A stretch of 64,000 nt of DNA. Source: Tetrahymena thermophila SB210 (Eukaryota; Ciliophora; Oligohymenophorea; Hymenostomatida; Tetrahymenidae). The DNA lies in NCBI RefSeq assembly GCF_000189635.1, contig NW_002476178.1, positions 62,001 to 126,000 of the forward strand. The letters run 5' to 3'. This document shows positions 1-12,610 of the stretch, piece after piece. The position numbers and the translations under genes are program-made. Positions within the stretch are counted from its first letter, which is position 1. Each line of letters starts with the position of its first letter. The notes under the pieces were generated by a model. That model had not been told where the DNA came from. It saw only the letters and a list, made by a program, of their open reading frames with translations, and did not search any database.

Positions 1-2723
1 TGTGCCATCTATACAAGCGTACTATACATGAGTTCTTGTGATGAAAATAAGAGCAGAGCCAAACCATTTAGCAGAGCTTATCAAATTAGCTGAAGTAGAT
101 GGACAAACTTTTATTGTTTTTATTTTTTACAAGTTACCATTTACAAAATGTATTTTATTAATACAAATTATAGCCCCTATTTGTACTGCAGGATTATCAG
201 TATTCATATTTTACCAAACTACATCAATAACAGTATCATCTTCATCAGCAATGAAAACATAGTTATTGTTTGAAGCGTTACTTTGGCTTGAAATAGCTAA
301 AGGGAGTCCTAACTCGAAGTCCAATAATCTATACCCAGGAAGGCGATTTCTAGAAAAACACAGCCTATTATTATCTGCAAGTAAATAAAGAATGACAAAT
401 CCTTTTTAAAATGGTGTTGAAAAAATTCTTTCTATCTTCTAACTAAGATCTCCCTTAACTGATATTTCATCATCTTTAATTTAGTAACCTTATTCCTGTA
501 AAAGCTTACTTATTTACTCTTCAATTTTATCAGTATGGCAATCTACTGCAAAACTTTACATATTTTCATCAAGATAATAAATAGGAGGATTACTGTAGTG
601 GGATTCACCTAAAAATATAGCCTGCTAGCTCTAAGTTGCAAGATAATTATTTATGGAGTCCTCTTTTTTTGCTTCTTCTTCACTTCTTTCTATATTAACG
701 CTGAATGTTGTTGTGTAATAGTGATCATCCATTTTATAAAACAATAAATATTTCTGATTAGTAGAATAATCCATTTTAAGTGGTCTAGTATCTAACCCAT
801 AGAATTTAACATCTTCTGACATTAAAATTTATTTTAAACTTGCAACAGTCCTTATAGTACCATGACCTAATTAAAGCATTTTAATATCCATTTGCTCGAT
901 TGTATATGAAGATCTCTAGAATAAAACTTACTTTTAATCTATATTTATTTAATTTTTTAACGTTTTAAAAAACCTGATTTTCTATTTTACCATTTGGAAG
1001 CAGCTACTCGAAACTATGATTAAACTAAGGAGAAACAATAGGGAAGTCTATTTTATCGTAAAGCTTATCATAAATAGTATAAATCTATATAGTATGCTTA
1101 AAGGAGTTTTTATTTTATTATGAGAACTGAGCTTTCGTCTTGAATGTGTTAAATGCAAAGAAATTAGCAAATTCATGAATGTAGAGGAATTTTTCAAATT
1201 GCAAATTGATTCCATAAAAGTCCTAGAGCTGTTTGTTTTAAATAATATTGTTTTCATTTATTAAAATATCAAATAAATGTTATTTTATTACCTTTATTTC
1301 TTATCTATGATTGTAAAGATCTTGCACTTTGACAATCTAAGCACTAGCTTTTTATTGAACATTTGGAGCTTTTGATGCCATCAAGCTAGGAAGATTTCCT
1401 TAGAATGAATACTTAAAAAGCTTTAATGAAATTTAAGAAGTATAAACTATAAAATTTTAATTTTTTGAAGAAGAGAGCCCATTATATTAAAGCCATTTAC
1501 AACTTAGAATTGCTGTGCTTCCTACATTAATTGATGCTAAAGTAAGATGCTTATTACCCAACGATCTAGAGTCGAAACAGTATACCTAACCGTAATTTGT
1601 ACCTGCTAGTAGCCTTTGGCCATCACTAGAGAATTCTAAGCATGTAAAGTAATGTTTGCTGTAAGCTTGAGTCTCTGTTAGTACTTCATTTGATTAACTT
1701 TAAGGATCACTTAATCCTCTAAGTGGTGAAAGACTCTCCGAATTCCAAATTCTTATTATGCCATCACTGCCTATTTTGAACAAAAATAAATTTATTTAAA
1801 TTGAAGATTTACTAATATAAAATATAAGAATAATTCATATAAATAAATATTCTTAAATGTGTTTTAATCTATCTATTATTTGTATGAATTTTCTCATAAA
1901 ATTTATTCTAAGACTTTGAAAAATAAAGCTCACATTTTTAACTAATTAATTAATAAATTAATTACATGCAGCTAATAACCTCTTATCATTTGGTTAGCAT
2001 TTTAAATCTAGTACAACTATTTTTTTAGGAAGCTGCAGTTTAGTATTCTTTTAAAAAGAAAAAGTATTATTATCTTCTACAAGCGCACTACAGTATACAT
2101 TTCTTTATCCAACAGCAGAAAAGAAAAGAACACGAGAGGAATCATTAAAGGTAAAATTGTTTATAAAGTAAGGATTTTTGCCTCTTGTTTCAGTGAAAAG
2201 TATTGTCTCTTAAGTGTTGACATTCCAAATAACAAATCTGCAAGGAGGATAACTTAGCATAAGATATCCACTCTTTTTATTAAACTATAAAATGTAACCT
2301 GCTGCCTCGATATTTCTTCCTTTAGGAACAACAAAACTGTTAACTAATCCATTTGAAAGTAAATCTTCCTCAATAACTATTAAATGCTTTGATTGCTCGC
2401 ATTCCTTTAAGTAGAAGATATGCATCTTTTCAGTATGCATGCAAAATGTTATTGCGTTTTCGCTTTTCAAGTATAGGCTATTCATCTTAATTCTTAGATA
2501 TTTTAATCCAGCAATTATATATAGAGCTAATCTTTTAGATCTTAAATCACAATCTTTAAAATAATAACTTAATTCTATTGTAAATTATCAGCTATTTTTT
2601 TATATTTAAATAAAATCTCCTAAGTTATCTTGATTAGAGTTAATGTTAATCTTTACTGATAATAATTAATATATATTTTTATGATTTGTTTAAATAAAAA
2701 CTTTGAAATTTGATGGTTTTCAT
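1..2723 (-). CDS. TSET/TPLATE-complex WD40 subunit, TTRAY2 (TWD40-2)-like, 3' end missing
   Basis: Spliced minus-strand gene, cut at the left edge. WD-type segments are readable: KCQPNDKRLLAAC joins across an intron (1771-1965) to SDGIIRIWN, then LEFSSDGQRLLAGTNYGQVY. A second half has IERIFSTPF, LPGYRLLDFELG and SSAKWFGSALIF near the left edge. From memory of Arabidopsis TWD40-2, the same order of segments occurs there (VDRVFSTPI, FQGYRL, LLWVGPALLF), so I infer a TTRAY2-type subunit of the TSET endocytic adaptor: a beta-propeller pair followed by a solenoid that lies outside the window. Another intron runs about 1235-1317. The start at 2723 is inferred: a short first exon joins in phase across an 82-bp intron (2575-2656) to an exon that is open upstream of the later Met at 2485. 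The family call is moderate; WD40 protein is firm. Confidence 0.65.
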
Positions 2724-3872
2724 AAAAAATCAGATACTTTTAATCTAGAAATACCAAGATATTTTTTCCCAATTTATTGTTTCCTTTTTAAACGACTCAT
2801 TTAATTAAATAAAATAATTATGATGTAAAATGTTATTCTAGTTTTAATGTATAAAAACAACTTTCTTGAAAATTAAAAAATGTAGAATACCCTCCTATTT
2901 GATTTTAATATTTAATTTCAAATCTTAGAAAGAAAGATATTCCTTCTTTTTCAGCAAATGTTACATTACAAACTAATAAAAGTAGGCTGAATTGCTTGAT
3001 TTGCTTTATTTTTATTGAGTTTAAAAGTTAAAAAATATGTATTAGTTAACTTAATATAAATATCCAAACAATAATATAAAACTTATCATTAACAGATATT
3101 TAATTTTATGGGTTCTTTAGTTAGTAAATTTATTCTTTTTTACTCAGTCAAAATAAATTTATAAAAATAACATCCAAATTGACTTCTTTTTTTAATTCTT
3201 TTTAAAATAATTTATTTATGTGTTTGTATCCTTATCAAATTATTCATATTATACTTTTATCAACAAAAATTTAAGAAATAAATTGTATAAAGCCTAATTA
3301 TTGCTTATAATCAAAAGCTGAATCTTTAATTTTAACATTTTAATTAAAATGTAATAATTTTATTACATAATCTATGAAAATATTTATTTAATATTACGAT
3401 TTATTTTAAATTAAACAATTAAAAGTTATAGTTTTTGTTTATTTAGAAAATTATTTTTTTTATCTAAAATAAAAAACTTTATTTTCAAATAAGAAATTAT
3501 AAATACCATATTTTATTTAACAATTTTATCTAGAATTTATTAAGTTTAACCATCTATTTTAAAAATATGATTTACCATAACGTACTTATCTAAAAAGAAG
3601 AAATACTAAAAATGTGTTTTTAATAAAAAAAATTATTTATTAAGTTCTATCTTTTATTTATTTATTAAGAGTTTAATAAAATACATTTGAATTAGATATG
3701 CATTACTTTGAATTGTAATCGTTTTTAGAATTAAAAGCTTCGCATAAAGATACCTTTTTAATACTTAAAAAGCTTTCTGAATACATTTAATTTTATAAAA
3801 AAACCTATAAAAATTATTAAAATTTAGAAATACACTTAATTTATAAAACAAAGAATTTCAAATTTTTATAAA
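2724..3872. other. Divergent intergenic region, nothing recognised
   Basis: Very AT-rich spacer between the head-to-head TTRAY2-like gene and the giant coiled-coil gene. It must hold both promoters. No open reading frame with coding-like composition, RNA gene or repeat was recognised. Confidence 0.6.
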
Positions 3873-6800
3873 ATGTCTGTTTAAAATCCATTTTTTAACA
3901 ATGATTCTAGCGATGAAGCAGATAATAATAGTGTTGATAACAATGAAAATGAGGGAAGATAGTCAGTTGCTAATCCTTTTATGAAATAAAATAAATCAAA
4001 AAAGGATAAAAAAGATAGTGATGGTGAAGATGGAGATGACAAATTGTGTAGTGAAGATAGTGATGAACATGATAATAATAGCGAATAAGGAGAACAATAA
4101 GGCAAAAAATCGGTTAACTTTTAAATATTTAGTGATAAGAAAAACAAAGATTCTGAATCTGAATCAGATGAAGAATAAAATAACAAGCAAGGTATTACAA
4201 TATATTACAAATTGAGATATTAAAACTTTTCTAAAAAAATTAGAAAGATAATCTGTAATGGCTAAAAAGTAAAAAGAATCAGATGATTAACATTCAGATA
4301 AATAAAGTGATGTAAAAATGATTAAAAAAATAAATTTTACTTTTAATAAATTTGTTTACATGTTTTAATGTTTTTGGTTGTTTGAATAATTATAAATTAG
4401 TATATTTAGATCAATTAAGAATATTATTTAAAAATATTTTTAAACAAAGAACGATGATAATTTACTTGGCTCCTCAGATGAAAGTGGTGATGAAAAAAAA
4501 GAATAATAAAAAAAAGAGAAATAGAAAAATAAGAAGGATAAAAAAGAGTAAACACATCTTAAGGTTGAAAATGAAAGGACATCATAAGGTTTAAAAATAA
4601 GTGCGATGATCAGAAAAGGAGCTGATTAAGAAGTTGATTTAAATAAACCAATATTAGAAGACTCTGATGAAGTATATTTTATTTGCTTTGGCTTTATAAG
4701 GCTAATTAATATTGCATAATATCATAGGAACAGCAATAATAATAAGAAAATAAATCAAGTAAAGTAATGAGCAATACTTAAATTGACGATAAACTTGCCT
4801 AGTTAACAGTAGAGGTATAGAGATTAACTGAAGAGAATAAGTTAAAGTTGAAAGAAATCGAAACTCTAACATATACAATTGATGATTTAAAAGAAGAGGT
4901 TGATCACTCAAAGGAAGAAAACTAAGATCTCACTACAAAACTTGTAAGTTATATTATATTCTAGATTTTATTTAAATACTTTTAAAATAGTAAGATCTTA
5001 ACAAAGAACTTGAAAGTAAAAATAACGAATATACTTAGAATTTAGAATAAAAGGAGAAAGAAATTTAGCTGTAGCAAAAGCAAGCAGAAGAGACCACATC
5101 CTAACTTTAACTCCAAATTTAAACATTGAAAGTATATAATATTGATTCAAATATTTATATTTTCATTTTAATCATATTTCAATAGTAAAGTGCCAATCAG
5201 GAGAATTTGAATCTTAATGAGTAGTTTGAGGAAAAATTAAATAATATTAGGGAATAGGAATTGTAGAAATTCAAATTAGCAGAGGAAAATCATCTAATAT
5301 AAATAGAATAAATAACAACCAAGCATAAAAAGGAAATATCAGAAATAGAGAGTAGTATAAAAAGTAATTAATTCATAATTTTGTATTCTCTTAATATCAT
5401 TTATTTTACTTTTACAACAGAACTCACTTTAGACTCAAACAAAAGATACTAATAAATTGAAGAAGTTCATTTACTAAGCATCGAAAGTTTAAAGTAATAG
5501 CATATCAAGACAATTGAAGCTATGAAAGCTGAGCAATAAGAAAATGAAAAGTCAATAAGATAAAAATATGAAAAGCATTTAGATAGACTGTAGGACGAAA
5601 TAAAAGCAATTTAAGTAAATAAATTAATTTATAATTGTTTTTAATAAAAAATCTCTTTTAATAAAGGAAGCTAATCAAAAACTTAACTCTGAACAAGAAA
5701 ATAAAATTTCAAATCTTGAAGGATAGATTAAAGATCTTGAAAAGAGCAAGAATAAGTAAAACGAAGAAATAAAATAGCTGAAAAATAAATTAAATGAAAA
5801 GAATGAAAAGTTTGATATTATGAGCACTAGTATAGTTTCTACAGAGTCTTTAAGTGTGAGAGATAGTGATCTCAAGACAACAGAATATATTAAAAAGATT
5901 AAGATATTAGAGGAATAAATAAAGGACTATGTTGAAACAATCAAAGATAAAAATGAAATTATATAGGCTAAGAGTAATCTTATAGAAGAGAAAAATAAAG
6001 TTATATAAATGAATGACATACTAATTGCAGAAAATGAAGAATTAATGAAAAGCAACACAGATAAAATTGAAGAACTTGACGAGCAGATTCTAGAAAAAGA
6101 TAAAAAAATACTCCAACTAGAAATAGATCTAGATAATGTTAAAAAGGGATTTGAGAAGGTCTTATAACAAAATACAGATATGTATATGAATTAAAAGTCT
6201 GATACACTTAGCCAATTGGAAAATCTTACAAATAAGATCTAAGAGTAGTCAAATGAACTTGATGAAAAGCTTGATGAAATTGCTGATTTAAATAACACAA
6301 TCCTCGATAAAGATAAAATTATTAGAACTTATAAAGAAAAAATAGATTAATATGAAGCTGATTTAAAATAAAATAAAGAGCAAATAACTTCTAAAACTTT
6401 AGAAATTGAGAAATTAACAGAATAAATAGGATTCCTCGAATTAGAAAACGAACGATTCTAATAAGTGCTTGCTCATACTTAAGTGGAAAGGATGAGTATA
6501 AAGCATGAATTTGATAAAGATACTGAGTTATTGTAGCAGTAATTGAAATCTGCTATGGGTGAATACATCAAAAAAATAGAGATGAAAGACTTCGAAATAC
6601 AAGGCTAGGCAGAGCAGATAAATAACCTAGTTATCTAGATGAATACTCATTAAGAAGAAATTACCAAAAAGAATTAGATAATTGAAGATCTAAACAATGA
6701 CATTAGTAGGCTATCAAATATTTAAAAATCTTAACTGGTAATTTTATTTATTTTTGTTAAATTTAATAATTGAACTACATACATATAAATTTACCATCTT

Positions 6801-9800
6801 TTTGATCTAGATAACTTTTGAGTTTATTTTTATCTTTGAAAATGTTAAATTGCACTATAAACAATTATTATTTATTTTTAGATGACTTTTTCTTTTGAAA
6901 ATATTTGCATTAAAGTGAGATACTTTAATTAATTAAAACTCTTTTTACCTATTTTTTAATAAACTAAAAAATGCAACAAAAAAAAGAGAAAAATTAATAG
7001 TAAAATATTCAATTTAATAAATATGAAGGTAAAGTCAAATCAACTTTTTTAAATAAACAAGTCTATATTCTGTAGAAATAACTTTAAAAAATATTTTTTT
7101 AAGAAGTTTGGTTTGAAATTTGTTTTTAAAAATTTAACTGAATTATTTTAAATGAAATTATTGGTTTTATCTTAAGCTTAGAAAAGGGTCTATTAAGTTT
7201 AGTGTTAAATAAGTATATTAAATGAGTTCTGTTTATCAAACAACTAAAATGAATAAATTTTGAAGATGGTTCCTAAGAGACTAATTTATCGTTTATACAA
7301 ACTGTAGGCGTATAATTAACTTAATTTACCTTATAGATAGTAAGTTAAGTTAATTTAAAATATGTATCAAAAATTTCAAGATTGAAAAGATGGTTTTATA
7401 AAACTAGAAATTAAAAGTTCAATTTAATATTTTAGGAAGAAATTAATACTTACACTCAAGAAATTGAGACTTTAAAAGAAAACTTGAAAAAAGAAGAACT
7501 AAAGTCTTAAGATTTAGAAGAGTCTAAGAAGAATTAAGAAGATTAAATTAAATAATAAGAATAGAATATCAAAGAATTGCATGAGTAAATAAATTAAAAA
7601 GAGGAGTAAATAGATTCATTTTAATTAAATTAAAATCTTAAAATAAAATTATTTAATAAAATTAGAAAGCTAAAAGAAATAGAGAAGAGATAAGAAGAAA
7701 TTAATACAGAAATACAAAATTTAAAAGATGAAAAAGAAAAACTAACTCAAAGTATTGAAGAAGATAAGAAGGTTATCGAAGAGTTGAATAAATCTATTTC
7801 ATAAAAAGATGATGAACTAAAAGAAATTTAACAATAATGTGTAAATCTTAAATAAAAGATTGAAGAATTGGAAAAAGATGTATCTGATAAAACAAGCGAA
7901 ATAAATTAGCTCAACGATTTAATAAAAAATCATTAAGAGAAAATAGATTAGCAAGAAGATTCCCTTTAATCAAAAGAAAAAACAATAGAAGAGACTAAGG
8001 AAGAACTTAAAAAAAAAATAGAAGTAATTGAAAAATTACACGAATAATTTAATGAAACAAACTAAACCCTTGGATAAAGAGCCTAAGAAATAGAATAAAT
8101 CATAGAGAATAAACAGTAAAAAGAAAAAGAACTGTAAGAAAAATAAAATAAAATCGATGAAAAATAGAAAATTATTGAAGAAAAAGAAGAAATTATTAAA
8201 GAAAATGAACAAAAATTAAAATAAGCAAATGAATAATTGGAGGAGAATTAAAATGCTATAAATAAATTATCAGAGTAATAAACTTAGAGTGAAGCTGAAA
8301 TTAAATAACTCTAAGAAAAACTCAAAGATACAGAAGAATTATTAGCATCTGCTAAGGAAAATCTCTAAAACTCTTAAAAAGAATTAGAGCAATCTCAAGA
8401 ATCTTTAAGTTAAAAATAAAAATTATATGATGAAGAACACGAATTAGTATAAAAAAAAGCTGAATAAATTACTAATTTGGAAAAGGAGATAAGTAAATTA
8501 AATGAAGATCTTGAGAGTTTGAAACAGGAGCATAAATCTTTTATTGAGAATACTAATAAATCTCATCAAGAATAGATTGATTCATTGAACTAATAAATTA
8601 ACTAATTTAAATAAAATATTTCAGAAAATTAAAAACAAATTGATTAATTAAACTCAGAGTCGAGCTAGAAATCAAACTAAATATCAGATAAAAATGAAGA
8701 AATTTAATAGCTTAAAGGAAAAATTGAAACTTTAAACGAAGATCTTAATTCATAAAAGAAAACTGCTGATGAACTCAAAATATAATTAACAGCTTAGCAA
8801 GAAAATAGCAAAGAAATTAAAAATATGTTATAATAAACTGAGTCTTAAAGAGATAAGCTTATGGATAATCTTAATTCTAAAGATTCATAAACAGCTTAGT
8901 TGAATTAAAAGCTTGGCACATTAGAATCACAAAATGAACAATAAATTAAGAAAATATCTTCATAAAAAGAAAAGATTAAATAACTGAAGGCTTCTCTAGA
9001 ATAAAACAACCTTGAAATTTAATCTATAAATAAACAACTCGAGCAAACTAAATAGGATTTATAAAAAGAATAAAACAAATACGAAAATACATCAGGCCAA
9101 CAATCTTCCACTATCGAATAATTAAAATCTAAAATAGCAGAACTTGAATAAGCAAAATCTTAAAACGAATAAACAATTAGCTCTGAGAAATAAAAGAATA
9201 GTTAATTAGAGAAGGACTAGAATAGCATCAAGGAAGATCTGCAAACGCTTTAATAAACTTTAAAGGAAAAATAAAATGAATTAAAAAATTTATCCTCTGA
9301 AATTGAAAAGTTTAAAGAAGAAGGCAAAAGCTCAAAATAATAGATTGACGAATTAAGCAAATCTAATGAAGAAAATTTAAGCTAAATTAATAGCTTGAAT
9401 ATACAGATTTAAGTTTTCAGTGAGCAAAATGAAACTATTTCTGCAGAACTAACTAAGAAAGATTAAACTATTTCTAAGCTAAATGAATAAAATTCATAAT
9501 TTGAAATAGATATTAAAACTTTGTAAATGAAGATAAGAGAGCAAAGTGAGTAAATGAATGAAGAAAAGGAATTTTAGGAAAAAAAGATTTAACAATTAAA
9601 TTCAACAATAGATCAGCTCAAACTATAAATTAAGAGTTAGGTAGAAACAATTAATGCAAAACTCAAAGAAAAAATTTAAGAAAGTGAGAATGCTTTTGAT
9701 GAATTAGATACTACTAAAACTGAACTATTAAAGCTTCAAGATATTATTGATGGCCAAAGATCACAAATAATTACATTATAAAATGAACTGGAAAAATTAA

Positions 9801-12079
9801 ACTAGCTAAATTCCTAGTTACTTGAAGAAAAAATGAAAGCTGAGTCATATCATGTTAAAATTTAAAACTAAGAAGAAAAGATAAAAAGCAATGCTGAAAT
9901 GATATAAGTATTACAAGAAAAGCTAAAAACATCTGAATAATAAGCAAATCTTTTAAAGCAGTAACTTAAAAACAAACAGTATTAAGAAGACGACCAATAA
10001 AGAGAAACAAGAAAATCAGTTAGTTTCCTCACCTCCTAAGCTGAAATGAATAAATACTAATTAGATAACCAAAAATAAAAATGGGATTAATAAGAAGCTG
10101 AATATAAAATAAAAATAAACAGCTTAAATGCATAAATATAATAACTGATCGAAGAGAAGCAAAGCAATATTGACATGAAAAAGTCATTTATGAAGGTCAA
10201 AATCAAAAATATTTTATTAAAATTTTTGGCTCATTAAATTTTGAGAAATTAGAATCACTTTAAAATTTCCAAATTAAATTTTTCATTATTTATTCAGTGC
10301 AATTTGACAATAAATTTAACCAATCTAACAAATATTTTGATAAATAATGCTTAAGAAAATTAAAATAGGTTATCAAAATTTCAATTCAGATAAATTAAAA
10401 TTCAGTTGAAAAATAATATTTTTAATTATAATATAAAAAAATTTTTATAAAAATAAATTTCTACAAAAAATAAATTATTTTTTAAATTAATTTTTAACTT
10501 CTTTTTATAAAAAAGATGGCCATTTTCAATGAGTTTAATATTAAATTTTAATATTTAAATAGGAAAGAGAATCTGTTGTAGTTGATAAAGAGAAAGCTTT
10601 GAGGGATTTAAAATAACTTTATGCTTAAAGTAGAAAAAATGAAGAGAGCTTAGAATAAAAAATATCAGAAATGGAAAAGGTTATCCTAAATATGAACTAA
10701 GAAATAGAAAGTTTAAGGACACAACTCATAAGAGCAAATCAATAAATAGAGTAAATGGCATATGCAAGAAAATATGAAGCATCTTAATATGTAAAATTTA
10801 ATTAATTTTTACTATTTTCAAGTGTTTTTATAAAAATCAAATAGAAACATTTGCTGCAAGGGGAAATGCAATCTACTGTTTAGGCAGATTTAAGGTCAGC
10901 CAATTTATCTAAGGCTTTACAGCAAGAATCTTTACCAACTTTAAATAATATTTAGAAGTAAGTATATTTATTATCTTAAACTAGCTAAATGTAAAATTTA
11001 ACAGATAAGGAAGCAATATGGGAGAACTAAATTTGAGTTAGATAAATCACTCTTTTACTTAAAAGGATGCAGAAGATGACAACATAATGCTTGCAGATTT
11101 AGCTAATGAAATTTTATCACTCATATAACAAGGTGATTAATAAAATAATGAAGCTAATTTAAAATAAAGTGCCTCTGTGGGAGGAGAAATAGCTAACTCT
11201 TCTCAGTTTGTTACATTTACACCTGAAGATGAGAATCAAATTTTATCAAGTTTATCAAAGATAAAGAATATAATAGCATAAAAATTATCTCAAGATTTAG
11301 TTAATTTATAATCAAAGAATAGCGAATCAAACAGAGCTCAGTTAAGAAAGCATCTATTAATTATTATTAAAGTATAAAATATTATTCACTAATGGTTATA
11401 TATTACATTTTTTATTTAAAATAATATCAAGGAATTAAATAATCTTAACCAATAATATGGATTAGATAGATGGAAGAAAGTTAGAGGAGGATAAGCTGAC
11501 AAAATTAATCTATAAACAAAAGCAATAGATGAATTTATTTAACAATTTTCAAGAGTTTTAATCACTTTAGAAAGTAAAAATAATACAAGTGACTCAAGTT
11601 TTACAGTCTATGCAGAATCCACTTCTTCTCGTTAAGAGTTTTTGAAAGTAAAGAACTCATCAAGATTAGATGACTTGATTAGAGCAATGGAGCTCCAAGG
11701 TTTTTCTGAACAGCTGCCTAACTACTAAAGATCAAAAACAAGTAGTGAAATTCAACAAAATTTGAAAGGAATAATTTAGGAGTTAGTTAAGTAGAAAAAA
11801 AGTATTATTTTAAGCTCGATTGAAGTAACTCTTGTCTTAATGAGCACTGAATCGACTCAAGAGGGTATGCAGAAGTAAATAAATGATGTACTGACAAAAA
11901 TTCCTGAATCTGAAAAATGGAAAAGAATATTATCCATTTTACTTAACAGATATGCATTTGCTTGCATTCAATCAAAGGTCCCTGGATAGATATTAGATTA
12001 AGTTAATATAGTTCCTGCTATAAACCCATATAATTATAACTATCTCTTATGCTCTGATAATAAATTTTTATTTAGTTGA
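3873..12079 (+). CDS. Giant coiled-coil protein (about 2,000 residues)
   Basis: Starts MSVQNPFFNNDSSDEADN, an acidic Ser/Asp-rich N-terminus with several KKDKKD-type basic patches over the first 150-200 residues. From about 4730 to 10950 the protein is almost uninterrupted Glu/Lys/Gln/Leu heptad sequence, typical of a long parallel coiled coil such as a golgin, centrosomal or basal-body fibre protein. The last about 330 residues are less repetitive and probably globular (GGEIANSSQFVTFTPEDEN, later RLDDLIRAMELQGFSEQLP, SKVPGQILDQVNIVPAINPY), ending at TGA 12077-12079. Many introns split it; two are long, 6738-7435 and 10196-10562, and both join exons in phase 0. The second uses an unusual GTCAAA donor. 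I do not recognise the family; the coiled coil makes homology by eye unreliable. One gene rather than two or three is inferred from the open frames on both sides of each gap. Confidence 0.7.
6738..7435 (+). other. Unusually long intron (698 bp) in the coiled-coil gene
   Basis: The coding frame stops being open after ...SNIQKSQL, where GTAATT begins, and resumes after TTTTAG with EEINTYTQEIETL in the same phase. The interval has coding-unlike composition and stops in all frames. It is longer than most introns in the window, so a missed short exon inside is possible. Confidence 0.55.
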
Positions 12080-12610
12080 TCAGATAATTATTCATTTATT
12101 TAAATGTTTCAAACTGTGGTAGATATTTGAATTAATGCAGTATTAAAAATTCAATACTTATAAAAATTAAAATTTTCATCATAATATTTTGATTAATTAA
12201 TTATTGAATAGCTTCATTTAACATTTTTGAATATTTTATTCTACTTTTGTATCAATTAAACCAAAATTTTAACTTGTTAATGTAAATTAATTTATTACAA
12301 GTAGATAATTCAAAATTCTAATTTTCTTTGGATTATAAGCAGCAAATATTGATTAAATATACACAAACAATCCAAACCACAAATTTATTTTAATAGTAAT
12401 TATAATATATTTATTTACTCCCTTAGTGTTATGTATGGAGCCAAAGTATTTATTTGATTTCAACGAAAAGTTATTTTCATATATATATTTTAACAAACAG
12501 ATAAACAAACAATCAAAAAAAAGCAAAAGATAACGAAGTTTAATATTTAGATAAATTAATTAAATTGATCATCTAATAAATAAATAATAAATCAAGCACA
12601 AACAATAAAA
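12080..12610. other. Intergenic spacer, nothing recognised
   Basis: AT-rich spacer between two plus-strand genes. It presumably holds the 3' end of the coiled-coil gene and the promoter of the docking-complex gene. No further structure was seen. Confidence 0.6.

Noticed and set aside
38-262. Plus-strand standard-code ORF of 74 codons at the left edge
   Set aside because: The opposite strand reads through the whole interval as the WD40 protein with conserved segments such as SSAKWFGSALIF.
7290-7340. Possible exon inside the 698-bp intron around a GC-containing TAGGCG
   Set aside because: The surrounding frames are short, lack coiled-coil composition and have no convincing splice pair.
3873-12079. 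Pseudogene or frameshift calls because of in-frame TAA/TAG
   Set aside because: Under the ciliate code these are Gln codons and the frame is open within exons.
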